The notes: generated by a model not told the origin, from the sequence alone. A stretch of DNA of 64,000 bases from Litorivivens sp041624475 (GCF_041624475.1 NZ_JBFJUX010000002.1:310001-374000); one strand, 5' to 3'. Positions 26,137 to 35,361 are shown, counted from the stretch's first letter. Numbers and translations are program-made.

Positions 26137-26406
26137 ATGACTCCTGAGAATGTAATAGATATCGGTCGACAGGCGCTTACCCTTGCAGTGCTGTTGGCGG
26201 CGCCACTGCTGCTGGCGGCGCTGGCGGCGGGTATTCTGATCGGTATGTTTCAGGCCGCCACCCAGATCCAGGATATGACCTTGAGTTTTATTCCCAAACT
26301 GGTGGTGTTTGTGATCGCACTGGGCATTGCAGGCCCCTGGATGTTGCGACTGGCGATTGATTTTACTCACCGCATGTTTGAATCCATTCCGGTTGTGATC
26401 GGGTAG
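26137..26406 (+). CDS. fliQ: FliQ, export gate protein
   Basis: An 89-residue protein with two TM helices. The motif GILIGMFQAATQIQDMTLSF and IPKLV between the helices is diagnostic for FliQ. It surrounds the FliP-FliR gate. Confidence 0.96.
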   Translation: MTPENVIDIGRQALTLAVLLAAPLLLAALAAGILIGMFQAATQIQDMTLSFIPKLVVFVIALGIAGPWMLRLAIDFTHRMFESIPVVIG

Positions 26407-26414
26407 GGCGCACG

Positions 26415-27203
26415 ATGATTCTCGAAGAAGCTCAGATCAGCGCCTGGATCGCCTCACTCTGGTTGCCGTTTTTGCGGATTACCGGAGCGATGATGGCGGC
26501 ACCGCTGTTCAGCTCTTCTTACGTGCCTGTTCGTTCGCGCATCGCCATAGCGCTGTTTACTGCCCTGGTGGTAGCACCGGTTATTCCCACGCCGCCCGCA
26601 ATCAATGCCCTGGGGCTACAAGCCATGCTCATTGCCGCCAACGAAATTCTGATCGGTATCTGTCTTGGCTTTCTGGTGCAGCTGGTGTTTGAAGCTATCG
26701 TATTTGCCGGACAGACCATTTCCATGGGGATGGGCCTCGGCTTTGCCATGATGGTGGATCCCCAGCGCGGCACGTCGGTACCGATACTCAGCCAGTTTTT
26801 TCTGTTGATCTCGCTGCTGATCTTCCTGGCGCTGGACGGCCACCTAGCGTTCTTGCAGTTGATAGCCGGCAGCTTTTCTATCTGGCCGGTCGGCATTGCC
26901 GTGGTCAGTGCGGATACCGCTGGCATGATCGTCGAGTGGAGCGCCGAGATTTTCAGCGGAGCTATTCGGGTAGCGCTGCCGGCGGTGATCGCCTTGCTGG
27001 TGGTGCAGATTGGCGTCGGTGTGATCAGCCGCGCCGCGCCAACGCTTAACCTGTTTGCGGTTGGCTTTCCCATCGCGATTCTGGTGGGCTATCTGGTGCT
27101 GTATCAGATGATGCCCCTGTTTATTCCGGCCATGGATTCACTGTTATCACCTGCTTTTGAAACGGCCGGTGAGCTTCTGAAAACAGGAGGCGCCGGTGGC
27201 TGA
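26415..27203 (+). CDS. fliR: FliR, export gate protein
   Basis: A 262-residue protein with about six TM helices. Motifs are ITGAMMAAPLFSSSYVPVRS near the N-terminus, GLGFAMMVDPQRGTSVPILS mid-protein and LNLFAVGFPIAILVGYL near the end. It overlaps the flhB start by 8 bp. Confidence 0.95.
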   Translation: MILEEAQISAWIASLWLPFLRITGAMMAAPLFSSSYVPVRSRIAIALFTALVVAPVIPTPPAINALGLQAMLIAANEILIGICLGFLVQLVFEAIVFAGQTISMGMGLGFAMMVDPQRGTSVPILSQFFLLISLLIFLALDGHLAFLQLIAGSFSIWPVGIAVVSADTAGMIVEWSAEIFSGAIRVALPAVIALLVVQIGVGVISRAAPTLNLFAVGFPIAILVGYLVLYQMMPLFIPAMDSLLSPAFETAGELLKTGGAGG

Positions 27204-28332
27204 GGATACTGGTCAGGAACGCACAGAAGACGCAACGCAGAAAAAGCGTGACGATGCCAAACGGAAAGGTCAGGTTCCCCGTTCCAAGGAACTCTCCACC
27301 ACACTGGTGACACTGTCGGGTGCCTGTATGCTGGCCTTTGCCAGTCAGGGCCTGGGCGACGATGCCATGAAACTTTTTTCACAGGCCTTCAGCGCTGACT
27401 ACCTGACCATTCGGGACGCGCAGCAAATGCCGGCGCTGTTCTACAACTTCTGGCTCGAAGCTTTGTTGCTGTTCATCCCGCTGTTTGCCGTACTGTTTAT
27501 TGCCGCTGCAGTGGCTTCCATTGCGCTGGGTGGGTGGACATTCTCCCTGCAGTTCAAACCCGAGCGCTGGAACCCGGTTGCCGGTATTGCAAAGATGTTT
27601 TCCCTGAAAAGTCTGGTGGAGTTGCTCAAGTCCATGGGCAAGCTGCTGCTGGTAGGTGCCGCCGCCGTCGCGGGCGCCATCGTGATGCAGGACGAGATTA
27701 TCAGCCTGATCAACCACGCACCGGACAAGGCGATTCGCGATGCACTGGGCATTCTCGGTCTGTTCTTCCTGATCTCCAGCCTGCCATTGATTTTGATTGC
27801 CGGTATTGATGTGCCGTTCCAGAAGTGGAACCACAATAAAGAATTGCGGATGACCAAACAGGAAGTGCGCGATGAAATGAAAGAAACCGACGGACGCCCG
27901 GAAGTAAAAAGCAAACTGCGTGAAATGCAGCAGGCCGCCGCCCGCCGCCGCATGATGGAAGACATTCCCCAGGCCGATGTGGTCATAACCAACCCGACAC
28001 ATTACTCCGTCGCCCTGAAATACGATGAAGTCAGTGGCGGCGCACCGCGTGTGGTGGCCAAGGGTGTGGATTTGGTGGCGGCCAAAATCAGGGAAGTGGC
28101 GGGTGACAGTGATGTGCCGATAGTGGAATCACCCCGACTTGCCCGGGCCGTCTATGCCACAACCGATATCGGGGGCGAAATACCCGCAGGGCTTTACCTG
28201 GCGGTGGCCCAGATACTGGCCTACGTCTATCAGTTGCGAGACTGGCAGGCCATCGGTGGGGATGCTCCGGAGCAACCCGAACCCCACGTCGAAGACGACT
28301 ATTTGCGCGGTTTACAGCCGCAGGCAGAGTGA
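27196..28332 (+). CDS. flhB: FlhB, export specificity switch protein
   Basis: A 378-residue protein with four TM helices and a cytosolic autocleavage domain. The N-terminus has TGQERTEDATQKKRDDAKRK, and the cleavage motif NPTH is in VVITNPTHYSVALKYDE (about residue 267). The C-terminal part IPIVESPRLARAVYATTDIG-like block (VPIVESPRLA) is the region copied in the small FhlB-like protein at 33580-33858. The start is GTG 27196 after GGAGG. Confidence 0.97.
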   Translation: MAEDTGQERTEDATQKKRDDAKRKGQVPRSKELSTTLVTLSGACMLAFASQGLGDDAMKLFSQAFSADYLTIRDAQQMPALFYNFWLEALLLFIPLFAVLFIAAAVASIALGGWTFSLQFKPERWNPVAGIAKMFSLKSLVELLKSMGKLLLVGAAAVAGAIVMQDEIISLINHAPDKAIRDALGILGLFFLISSLPLILIAGIDVPFQKWNHNKELRMTKQEVRDEMKETDGRPEVKSKLREMQQAAARRRMMEDIPQADVVITNPTHYSVALKYDEVSGGAPRVVAKGVDLVAAKIREVAGDSDVPIVESPRLARAVYATTDIGGEIPAGLYLAVAQILAYVYQLRDWQAIGGDAPEQPEPHVEDDYLRGLQPQAE

Positions 28333-28342
28333 GTGAAGTGTA

Positions 28343-30478
28343 ATGGCTAATAGTGCGACCAAATCCAACCCGCTGATTCCAACCTGGCTGGAGAGTTTTC
28401 TGGCTAGTGGTGTTGGTGTCCTGGCGTTACTGATGTCGCTGTTTGCGATGTTGGTGCTGCCTATGCCGCCTTTTGCTCTGGACCTGTTCTTCACCTTTAA
28501 CATCACACTGTCATTGGTGATACTGCTGGCGGTTATTTACGTCGAACGCCCTGTGGATTTCAGCATTTTCCCGACGGTGCTGTTGCTTGGCACCATGCTG
28601 CGACTGGCCCTGAATGTCGCCTCCACGCGCGTGGTTCTTCTGGAAGGCCACACCGGCCCCGGGGCCGCCGGCCGTGTTATCGAATCCTTTGGTGACTTTG
28701 TTATCGGCGGTAACTATGCAGTTGGTATCGTGGTGTTCATCATTCTGGTCATCATCAACTTTGTGGTCGTTACCAAGGGTGCAGGCCGTGTATCGGAAGT
28801 AACCGCCCGATTTACTCTGGATGCCATGCCCGGTAAACAGATGGCAATAGACTCGGATTTGAGCGCCGGCTTGCTCACTGCCGATCAGGCCCGTGAACGC
28901 CGCGAGGAAATTCGAACAGAAGCTGACTTTTATGGCTCGATGGATGGTGCCAGCAAGTTTGTCCGCGGCGATGCCGTGGCCGGTATAGTGATTCTGTTTA
29001 TCAACATCATTGGAGGCTTGTCTATTGGTGTCTTTCAACACGACCTGAGCCTCGGCGACGCAACCCAAAACTACGTTCTCTTAACGATTGGTGACGGTCT
29101 GGTCGCTCAGATCCCGGCGCTGCTGCTGTCGACCGCAGTCGCCATCATCGTTACCCGTATATCCCGCTCACAGAATCTGGGACAACAACTGAAAGGCCAG
29201 ATGCTGGCCAACACCCGTGTGCTTCTTCTCGCCGGCTGCGTTCTCACCGCGCTGGGTGTGATTCCCGGGATGCCAAACCTGGTCTTCCTGATTCTGGGTA
29301 TCAGCTGCATTGTCGCCGGTCGGATGCTCGATAAGCAGCGCGCCACCAAGCCGGAAGTGGTTGAGGAAGAAGAGGGTGCTCAGGCAAGCGACAGTAAAGC
29401 CCCCGCACCCAGCTCCGATCTGGACTGGGACGATGTTACCAACCTTGATGTGGTCGGCCTGGAAGTGGGCTATCGCCTGATACCGCTGGTAGATCGCCAG
29501 CAGGGTGGCGAACTGATTTCCCGTATTACCGGCGTACGAAAAAAGCTGTCCAAAGACCTTGGTTTCCTTATCCAGCAGGTACACATTCGAGACAATCTGG
29601 AGCTGTCACCCAGTGCCTACCGTATCACTCTGTTGGGAGACACTATCGCCAGTGGCGATATCATGCCCGGCATGGACTTGGCCATTAACCCCGGCGGCGC
29701 TCAGGGCAACCTGCGTGGCACACCCACCAAAGATCCGGCTTTTGGTATGGATGCTCTCTGGATAGACACCGCCAATCGCGATCAGGCCCAGACGCTGGGC
29801 TATACCGTGGTCGACAGCAGCACGGTCATTGCCACCCACTTGAGTCAGGTGATCAAGGCCCACGCCCACGAGCTGCTGGGCCATGAAGAAGTTCAGCAAC
29901 TGCTCGAACGTCTGGGCAAAACTGATCCGAAGCTGGTAGAGAGCCTGGTACCCAAACAGCTGCCATTGAGCGTGGTGGTTAGGGTGCTGCAAAACCTGCT
30001 GAAAGAGAACGTCTCCATTCGCAGTTTGCGCCTGATTGCCGAATCTTTGGCGGAACAGGCGCCAAGAACCAAGGAACCTGACGAACTTTTGCAAGGTGTC
30101 CGTCAGGCACTTGGGCGAATGATTGTTCAGGAAATCAATGGTTTATCCGAGGAACTTCCCGTTGCTGCTTTCGATGCAGAGCTGGAACACATATTGCACG
30201 ATGTAGTGCGTGGCAGTGGTGGTGGTCTGGAACCGGGTCTGGCCCAACAGCTTCAGGAAGATCTCGCCGAGTTTTCGCGAGCGCAGGAAGCGTCCGGCCA
30301 ACCCGCCGTGGTACTGGTAGCGCCGCCCATTCGCAATTGGCTGTCGCGGTTTATCCGCCGGAGTTTACCGAACATGCACATTCTTTCGTACAACGAAGTG
30401 CCCGATACCAAACAGGTTCGCCTGGTATCCACGCTCAACCACCAGCGCGCGCTGGAAGTTGACGATATCAATTCTTGA
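28343..30478 (+). CDS. flhA: FlhA, export gate ring protein
   Basis: A 711-residue protein with eight TM helices followed by a large cytosolic domain that docks chaperone-substrate complexes. Motifs are FNITLSLVILLAVIYVERPV, the FHIPEP-region equivalents FPTVLLLGTMLRLALNVAST and GDAVAGIVILFINIIGGLSI, and the cytosolic GYRLIPLVDRQQGGELISRI. The length is standard. It starts 10 bp after flhB. Confidence 0.97.
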   Translation: MANSATKSNPLIPTWLESFLASGVGVLALLMSLFAMLVLPMPPFALDLFFTFNITLSLVILLAVIYVERPVDFSIFPTVLLLGTMLRLALNVASTRVVLLEGHTGPGAAGRVIESFGDFVIGGNYAVGIVVFIILVIINFVVVTKGAGRVSEVTARFTLDAMPGKQMAIDSDLSAGLLTADQARERREEIRTEADFYGSMDGASKFVRGDAVAGIVILFINIIGGLSIGVFQHDLSLGDATQNYVLLTIGDGLVAQIPALLLSTAVAIIVTRISRSQNLGQQLKGQMLANTRVLLLAGCVLTALGVIPGMPNLVFLILGISCIVAGRMLDKQRATKPEVVEEEEGAQASDSKAPAPSSDLDWDDVTNLDVVGLEVGYRLIPLVDRQQGGELISRITGVRKKLSKDLGFLIQQVHIRDNLELSPSAYRITLLGDTIASGDIMPGMDLAINPGGAQGNLRGTPTKDPAFGMDALWIDTANRDQAQTLGYTVVDSSTVIATHLSQVIKAHAHELLGHEEVQQLLERLGKTDPKLVESLVPKQLPLSVVVRVLQNLLKENVSIRSLRLIAESLAEQAPRTKEPDELLQGVRQALGRMIVQEINGLSEELPVAAFDAELEHILHDVVRGSGGGLEPGLAQQLQEDLAEFSRAQEASGQPAVVLVAPPIRNWLSRFIRRSLPNMHILSYNEVPDTKQVRLVSTLNHQRALEVDDINS

Positions 30479-30492
30479 GAACAGGTAAGGCG

Positions 30493-31581
30493 ATGAAAAC
30501 AAAAACCTTTTTTGGCGCAGACAGCACGCAGGCGATGCGCAAAGTCAAACAAGCCCTGGGTGATGAGGTTACACTTCTGTCCTGTCGGCGAGTAAAAGAC
30601 GGCGTGGAAATTGTTGTTGGTGTAGACACAAAGACCGAGTCTGCGGCAGTTTATTCGCCAAGCCCGCGTCAGCAGCTGCGACAGGAACTGGATCAAACTC
30701 AGCGTGATCTTCGGCATTTTGCGAGGAACACTGATTGGGCCAGCGAACGCGCCAAAAATCCGTCAAACCGGAAACTGGTTGAGTTCCTTAAAGCCCTCGA
30801 TATAGAGCCCCGAATCGGCGCTGCACTGCTGCGTCAGATCCCGGCGGAAGAAAGCCTCGAAGTGCAGCAGGAAATGTTGCACAGCATGTTACGCCGGGCA
30901 CTGCGAACCCTGCCCGTTCCGCGCGAAGGTGTTACCGCGCTGGTAGGGCCCGCCGGTGCCGGCAAAACAAGCAGTATCGCCAAGATCGCCGCTGACTTCG
31001 TTCGCAGCGGCCGCAGCGACGATATTGCCCTGATCACTACCGATACCACCCGTATTGCCGCCGAAGAACAGCTGCGCATTTACGGCAATATTTTCCAGAT
31101 ACCGGTTCACGCAGCCGCGAACGCCAATGAGGCGTCCCATCTGATCGACATGTTGTCGAATAAACGCTACCTGTTGATTGATACCGAAGGCGTCGGTATT
31201 CGCGACAGTGGGGGGCTCGATCGACTGCAGAGTCTGTTTGCTGCGCTGCCCGATATGGACGTATTTCTGACTCTGCCGGCGGATCGCGACCAGCACACCC
31301 AGTGGGAAATTACCCAGCGTTTTCGTCGAGCGCTGCCGGTCAACGGTATTGTCGCCACCAACCTCGACCAGTGTGTGCGCATGGGCGCCCTGATGTCTGT
31401 GCTGATTCAAAGCCGACTGCCTGCGGTGTGGCTGAGCGACGGCACCCGCATTCCGGGTAACCTGAAAGCGGCAGACAGTAAATGGATCATTTCGGAATCC
31501 ATCAGGCTGGCACGTGAATTCAAGCGCAGCCTGCCGATGGGTGAGTCTGTGACGGGCGCGCACCGGGAGGCTGTAGCGTGA
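30493..31581 (+). CDS. flhF: FlhF-like SRP-family GTPase with altered G motifs
   Basis: A 362-residue protein that normally fixes the polar site and number of flagella. It has the NG domain after a short basic N-terminal part, with G1 GPAGAGKT (Lys158) and the FlhF block TTRIAAEEQLRIYGNIF. G3 reads DTEG where DTAG is usual. G4 reads TNLD (residues 289-292, Asn codon at 31360-31362) where TKLD is usual. It is short for the family (400-500), mainly in the B domain. ATG 30493 follows AGGTAAGG. It overlaps fleN by 4 bp. Function is likely placement as usual, but guanine recognition may be changed. Confidence 0.9.
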   Translation: MKTKTFFGADSTQAMRKVKQALGDEVTLLSCRRVKDGVEIVVGVDTKTESAAVYSPSPRQQLRQELDQTQRDLRHFARNTDWASERAKNPSNRKLVEFLKALDIEPRIGAALLRQIPAEESLEVQQEMLHSMLRRALRTLPVPREGVTALVGPAGAGKTSSIAKIAADFVRSGRSDDIALITTDTTRIAAEEQLRIYGNIFQIPVHAAANANEASHLIDMLSNKRYLLIDTEGVGIRDSGGLDRLQSLFAALPDMDVFLTLPADRDQHTQWEITQRFRRALPVNGIVATNLDQCVRMGALMSVLIQSRLPAVWLSDGTRIPGNLKAADSKWIISESIRLAREFKRSLPMGESVTGAHREAVA

Positions 31582-32378
31582 GTCGAGTTAAAGTCATTGC
31601 CGTTGCCAGCGGTAAAGGCGGCGTTGGCAAAACCAACGTGTCGGTTAATCTCGCTTATCAGCTGTCCCGTGCGGGCCGCAAAGTATTGCTGCTGGACGCC
31701 GACCTGGGCCTGGCCAACGTCGATATCCTGCTGAACCTGAAACCCAAGCGCAATCTGTCAGACGTGCTCGAAGGGCACTGTAGCCTGAAAGATATCCTGA
31801 TTACGGCCCCCGGTGGTTTCAAGGTTATCCCTGCCGCTTCGGGCAAGAAATCCATGGCGGAAATGGCACAGAGTCAGCACGCGGGTATTGTGATGGCGAT
31901 GAGTGAATTGGATGACGATTTTGACGTCATGATCGTCGATACCGCAGCGGGGATCAGCGACAGTGTGGTCACATTCAGTCAGGCCAGTCACCACGTGACG
32001 GTGGTCTGTTCCGACGAGCCGACCTCTATGGCCGATGCTTATGCCCTGATCAAGGTGCTGAGCCGGGATGCGGGCGTTAGGCGCTTCAAGGTTCTGCGTA
32101 ATCGCCTGGCGAACGATATTGAAGCGCGCGCCGGTTTCAAACGTCTGGAAGAGACCGCTAACCGTTTTCTGGATGTGCAGTTGGAATACGCCGGTTACAT
32201 TCCGGACGATGCCTGTGTGGCCAAAGCGGTTTCTCGTCAGCGCTGTGTATCGGAAGCCTTTCCTGCGGCACCTTCATCAAAAGCCTTTCAGGAGTTCGCC
32301 AAGCGAGTAGACAGCTGGGAAACGCCGGAGGCTCCGCACGGCGGCCTGGAATTTTTCGTAGACCGAATGAGTAGCTGA
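31578..32378 (+). CDS. fleN: FleN/FlhG, MinD-like ATPase controlling flagellar number
   Basis: A 266-residue ParA/MinD-family ATPase. The deviant Walker A is SGKGGVGKTNVSVNLA (residues 11-26), then LLLDADLGLANVDILL and VMIVDTAAGISDSV (Walker B-like). In Pseudomonas it binds FleQ and limits flagella to one. GTG 31578 overlaps the flhF stop. The motif set is intact, unlike the FleQ and FlhF partners here. Confidence 0.95.
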   Translation: MSRVKVIAVASGKGGVGKTNVSVNLAYQLSRAGRKVLLLDADLGLANVDILLNLKPKRNLSDVLEGHCSLKDILITAPGGFKVIPAASGKKSMAEMAQSQHAGIVMAMSELDDDFDVMIVDTAAGISDSVVTFSQASHHVTVVCSDEPTSMADAYALIKVLSRDAGVRRFKVLRNRLANDIEARAGFKRLEETANRFLDVQLEYAGYIPDDACVAKAVSRQRCVSEAFPAAPSSKAFQEFAKRVDSWETPEAPHGGLEFFVDRMSS

Positions 32379-32382
32379 GCGT

Positions 32383-33114
32383 ATGACAGCAGGTTACGCG
32401 ACCTACAATGAAGTCCAGTTCGGCGACCGCAATGCACTGGTTTTACAGCATGCCGGACTGGTGAAAAAGATTGCCTATCATCTGGTGGCGCGATTACCCG
32501 ACAGTGTCGATGTGGACGACCTGATTCAGGCGGGCATGATCGGCATGTTGGAGGCGGCAAGCCATTTTCGCGCTGACGGCGGCGCCAGCTTTGAAACCTT
32601 TGCCAGTTTGAGAATTCGCGGCGCCATGATCGATCAGCTTCGCAGCACCGGCTGGGCTCCTCGCGCCATCTCGCGACAACTGCGCGATCTGGCCGTCGCC
32701 ATTCAAAAGGTGGAAAACCGCCTCGGTCGCGAAGCCAGTGGCCAGGAAATTGCCAATGAGCTTGGCATACCCCTGCAGGAATACCACAGCCTTCTGAAAG
32801 ACGCGAACACCATCCAGATCTGCAGTCTGGAACAGGTCAGCAATGAAGAAGGCGAAGTCTTTGGCGATGCCGATGACGTGCCGGAAGAAACCTACGACAA
32901 GGTTGCGGCGAGTGACATTCAGCTATCGCTGGCCAATTACATCGATCAGCTGCCGGAAAAGGAAAAACTGGTGATGTCTCTTTACTACGATGCGGGGCTT
33001 AACCTTAAAGAAATTGGCGACGTTCTGGATGTCTCGGAATCACGCGTCTGCCAGATTCATGGTCAGGCCATTTTGCGTTTGAAGCAACGCATGTCGGACT
33101 GGATCAACCCCTGA
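32383..33114 (+). CDS. fliA: FliA, flagellar sigma-28 factor
   Basis: A 243-residue sigma factor of the FliA type. Region 2 is VDVDDLIQAGMIGMLEAASHF and FETFASLRIRGAMIDQLRST; region 3 has LGREASGQEIANELGI; region 4 has YYDAGLNLKEIGDVLDVSES and RVCQIHGQA. It should read the promoters before fliC and fliS. No flgM was found in the window. It starts 4 bp after fleN and is followed directly by the DUF2802 gene; no che genes follow. Confidence 0.96.
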   Translation: MTAGYATYNEVQFGDRNALVLQHAGLVKKIAYHLVARLPDSVDVDDLIQAGMIGMLEAASHFRADGGASFETFASLRIRGAMIDQLRSTGWAPRAISRQLRDLAVAIQKVENRLGREASGQEIANELGIPLQEYHSLLKDANTIQICSLEQVSNEEGEVFGDADDVPEETYDKVAASDIQLSLANYIDQLPEKEKLVMSLYYDAGLNLKEIGDVLDVSESRVCQIHGQAILRLKQRMSDWINP

Positions 33115-33128
33115 GCAGGAGTACCCTT

Positions 33129-33569
33129 ATGCCCAGTCACGAGCAACTAAACCAATTTCTGAATGAACTGGTCGCGACCCCTCCCGAAGCTCTGTTTCTG
33201 TTTTTACTGAGCGTAGTCGCCTGTGGTGTGGCACTGCTTGCGCTGGCCAGGCGACGTACCGCCCATAAAACCGAGCGCAAGCGGGAAAGAGAGAAATTTC
33301 AGGCTGTGTGTCGCCTTGTCGAAACTCAACGGAAGGAAGTAAATTACCTGCAAACGCGTCTGCACAGCCTTGAAAACTACGTCGATAGGCTCAATGCTCA
33401 TCAACAGCGTGTGCTGGATTCTTCGACCCAGCGCCGCCAGCGCCTGGACGAAGCAATCGGCATTGCAGGACGCTGTGCCGACGATATTGAACTCAGCTCT
33501 CGCGCAGGGATCAGTCCCAGCGAAGCCAAGTTGATTGCCAGCCTGTATCGCGGGCCTGCGGCTAACTAG
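33129..33569 (+). CDS. DUF2802 family membrane-anchored protein
   Basis: A 146-residue protein with one N-terminal TM helix (about residues 20-40, LFLFLLSVVACGVALLALAR), a charged coiled coil (residues 50-100) and a C-terminal HTH-like block GRCADDIELSSRAGISPSEA. This matches the DUF2802 proteins found at the end of Pseudomonas-type fliA-che loci. The function is unknown to me. GGAGTAC (33118-33124) precedes ATG 33129. It lies 14 bp after fliA. Confidence 0.8.
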   Translation: MPSHEQLNQFLNELVATPPEALFLFLLSVVACGVALLALARRRTAHKTERKREREKFQAVCRLVETQRKEVNYLQTRLHSLENYVDRLNAHQQRVLDSSTQRRQRLDEAIGIAGRCADDIELSSRAGISPSEAKLIASLYRGPAAN

Positions 33570-33579
33570 GCGCTGCGCT

Positions 33580-33858
33580 CTAGTCTTCTACCCAGCGCAG
33601 TTCATCCTGCAGGGTATAGGCAAAGGCGAGCGCTTCGGCCACCGCAACGTAGAGTAGTGGCGGAATCTCCTCGCCGATATCCACCTTGGATAATAGCGCT
33701 GCTAGTTTTGGATCACGGCGGATCGGAATATCGTGCGCGTCGGCCAGCTTCAGAATCTGATCCGCGACCGCATCTTCACCCTGGGCGCTAACCCGTGGTG
33801 TGCTGAAGCCGTCATATTCCAGTGCGGTAGCCGTGCGCGGCGGTTCGGGTTTTTTCAT
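33580..33858 (-). CDS. FhlB-like protein (FlhB C-terminal domain only)
   Basis: A 92-residue protein resembling only the FlhB segment downstream of the NPTH cleavage site: IPIRRDPKLAALLSKVDIGE and EIPPLLYVAVAEALAFAYTL. It has no TM helices and no NPTH motif. Such FhlB proteins may modify export switching. It overlaps the FliK-like gene by 4 bp (ATGA), so the two are translationally coupled. Confidence 0.85.
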   Translation of the reverse strand: MKKPEPPRTATALEYDGFSTPRVSAQGEDAVADQILKLADAHDIPIRRDPKLAALLSKVDIGEEIPPLLYVAVAEALAFAYTLQDELRWVED

Positions 33859-35306
33859 GCGGTCGCGTTCACCCCCGGTAGAGCCACATCAGGCTGTAGC
33901 GAATCGGGCAGGGCGCCAAAATGCCCCTCGACCTCGCTGTTGGTAATCCCCGCTTTCGACAGTTTCGCTTGTAGTATTGGGCTTTTTTCTTCCACCCACT
34001 GCAATACGAATGCTTCTTCACTAAAAAGTTTTACAAAGGTTCGCCGTTCACTGTGGTCAATGTGTATGGCCAGCTTTCCGGCAAGATCCAGCTCAACGCT
34101 GAGCGTCACCAGCCAGCGTTTCTCCTTCTCGTTCTGATCACTTTGCGCAGATTGCTCGCGACGCATGAACAGTTGCCAGTAATCGATCTCCTGACCATTG
34201 CGCACCGGTAGATCAAGAAGCCACTGAACCTGCCCCTGTTCCCGGGCCTGCAACGATGCCAATTGCTGCGACTCGATGCGCGCCACACCGCTCTCAAGTG
34301 CCCGCACCAGCTGCGGCAGGCTTTCGAGTTTGCTTTCCATGCCGGCCAAAGCTTTGCCTAGCTGAAGTCCGTGCTGGTTGGCGGTGCTGGATGCCGTCTG
34401 CTGGTAAGCGCTACTGATTTGCGCTTCTCGTGAAGCCGGGAGGCCCTGAGGATGAGCCGGCAGAGGGGGCGAGGCGGCCGCTCTGGCTGTTGTCGGTGGC
34501 AGTGATGCCCCGCTCAACAGGTTTCCCGGCAAGGTCGGCGACGCCTTGGTTTGCGGTGGCGGGGCGCTGGGAGCTGGAGGTGATTGCGGCGTGGGCAGTC
34601 TGGCCGGAGGCGCATAGGTAGACGGTTGCGCGTTCTGTCCCGGTGTTGGAGCCGATGTCTGCGGCTGCGGTGCTCCAGCATTTGTTGAGTTTGCCTGGGG
34701 TGTGGCATTCGAAAGTACAGGGGAAGGGGGAGGGCGCGCGCCTTCGGTCGGTGATGGTTGCAATTGTCCCAACAATCTCAGGATTGAGGATTTTAAATCC
34801 GGCGCTGCAGGTAACCGACCTCGCGCCAGCAAGGCCTCCAGAAAAACACCGCTGCGCTGCAGGGTCTGGCGCAAAGTACCAGCCTGCAGCACATCCCCAC
34901 GCTGGGGCAGCAGTGCCAATAAGGGCTCGAGCGTTTGTCGCATCTGCGAATTCGCCGGTGTCTGAACCAGTTGCCGAATCGGGCTCGCCTGTTGGGCAGC
35001 CACGCGCTGCTGCAACAGAACCGCCACCTGACTCTGCTGCTCGGTTAACGGCCGTAACGCTGCGCGACCTTGCGCGTCAGTTCCCAACACCTGTAACAAG
35101 GCGCGCTTTCCTACCTGTAGCGGCGTTTCGCTGGTAGCGTTCATCTGGTGGCGCCCCATTTTCAGGGTGTAGCTGGAGGCGTCCTGCTGTTTTACAACCA
35201 GAACGTCCAGAATCGCCCCCACCCGAAAGCTCATTGCTTTCTGCTTGGTATCCACCACACCGGATACTGTGGGGTTGGTAATGTAGAGAGGCTTGTCGAA
35301 ATTCAC
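33855..35306 (-). CDS. FliK-like protein, second hook-length-control-type protein
   Basis: A 483-residue protein. The N-terminal domain (about residues 20-120) has VGAILDVLVVKQQDASSYTL. A long Pro/Ala/Thr-rich linker spans about residues 190-310. The C-terminal domain (about residues 365-480) has a FliK C-like region: WLVTLSVELDLAGKLAIHID and QWVEEKSPILQAKLSKAGI. It differs clearly from FliK at 21738-22961. Pairing with FhlB suggests a second FliK/FlhB-type export partner set. A possible sigma-28 promoter lies upstream on the same strand. Confidence 0.78.
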   Translation of the reverse strand: MNFDKPLYITNPTVSGVVDTKQKAMSFRVGAILDVLVVKQQDASSYTLKMGRHQMNATSETPLQVGKRALLQVLGTDAQGRAALRPLTEQQSQVAVLLQQRVAAQQASPIRQLVQTPANSQMRQTLEPLLALLPQRGDVLQAGTLRQTLQRSGVFLEALLARGRLPAAPDLKSSILRLLGQLQPSPTEGARPPPSPVLSNATPQANSTNAGAPQPQTSAPTPGQNAQPSTYAPPARLPTPQSPPAPSAPPPQTKASPTLPGNLLSGASLPPTTARAAASPPLPAHPQGLPASREAQISSAYQQTASSTANQHGLQLGKALAGMESKLESLPQLVRALESGVARIESQQLASLQAREQGQVQWLLDLPVRNGQEIDYWQLFMRREQSAQSDQNEKEKRWLVTLSVELDLAGKLAIHIDHSERRTFVKLFSEEAFVLQWVEEKSPILQAKLSKAGITNSEVEGHFGALPDSLQPDVALPGVNATA

Positions 35307-35333
35307 GCCGGAACGCTCTTGGGCTTTAAGGGG

Positions 35334-35361
35334 ATATCGACCAAAACCGGGGATTACTTTA
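35334..35361 (-). promoter_or_regulatory. Possible sigma-28 promoter of the FliK-like/fhlB pair
   Basis: Read on the - strand: TAAAGTAA (35361-35354), 12 nt, then GTCGATAT (35341-35334). The elements resemble FliA boxes, but the spacer is one base longer than the usual 11. It lies about 28 bp before the gene start. Confidence 0.45.
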
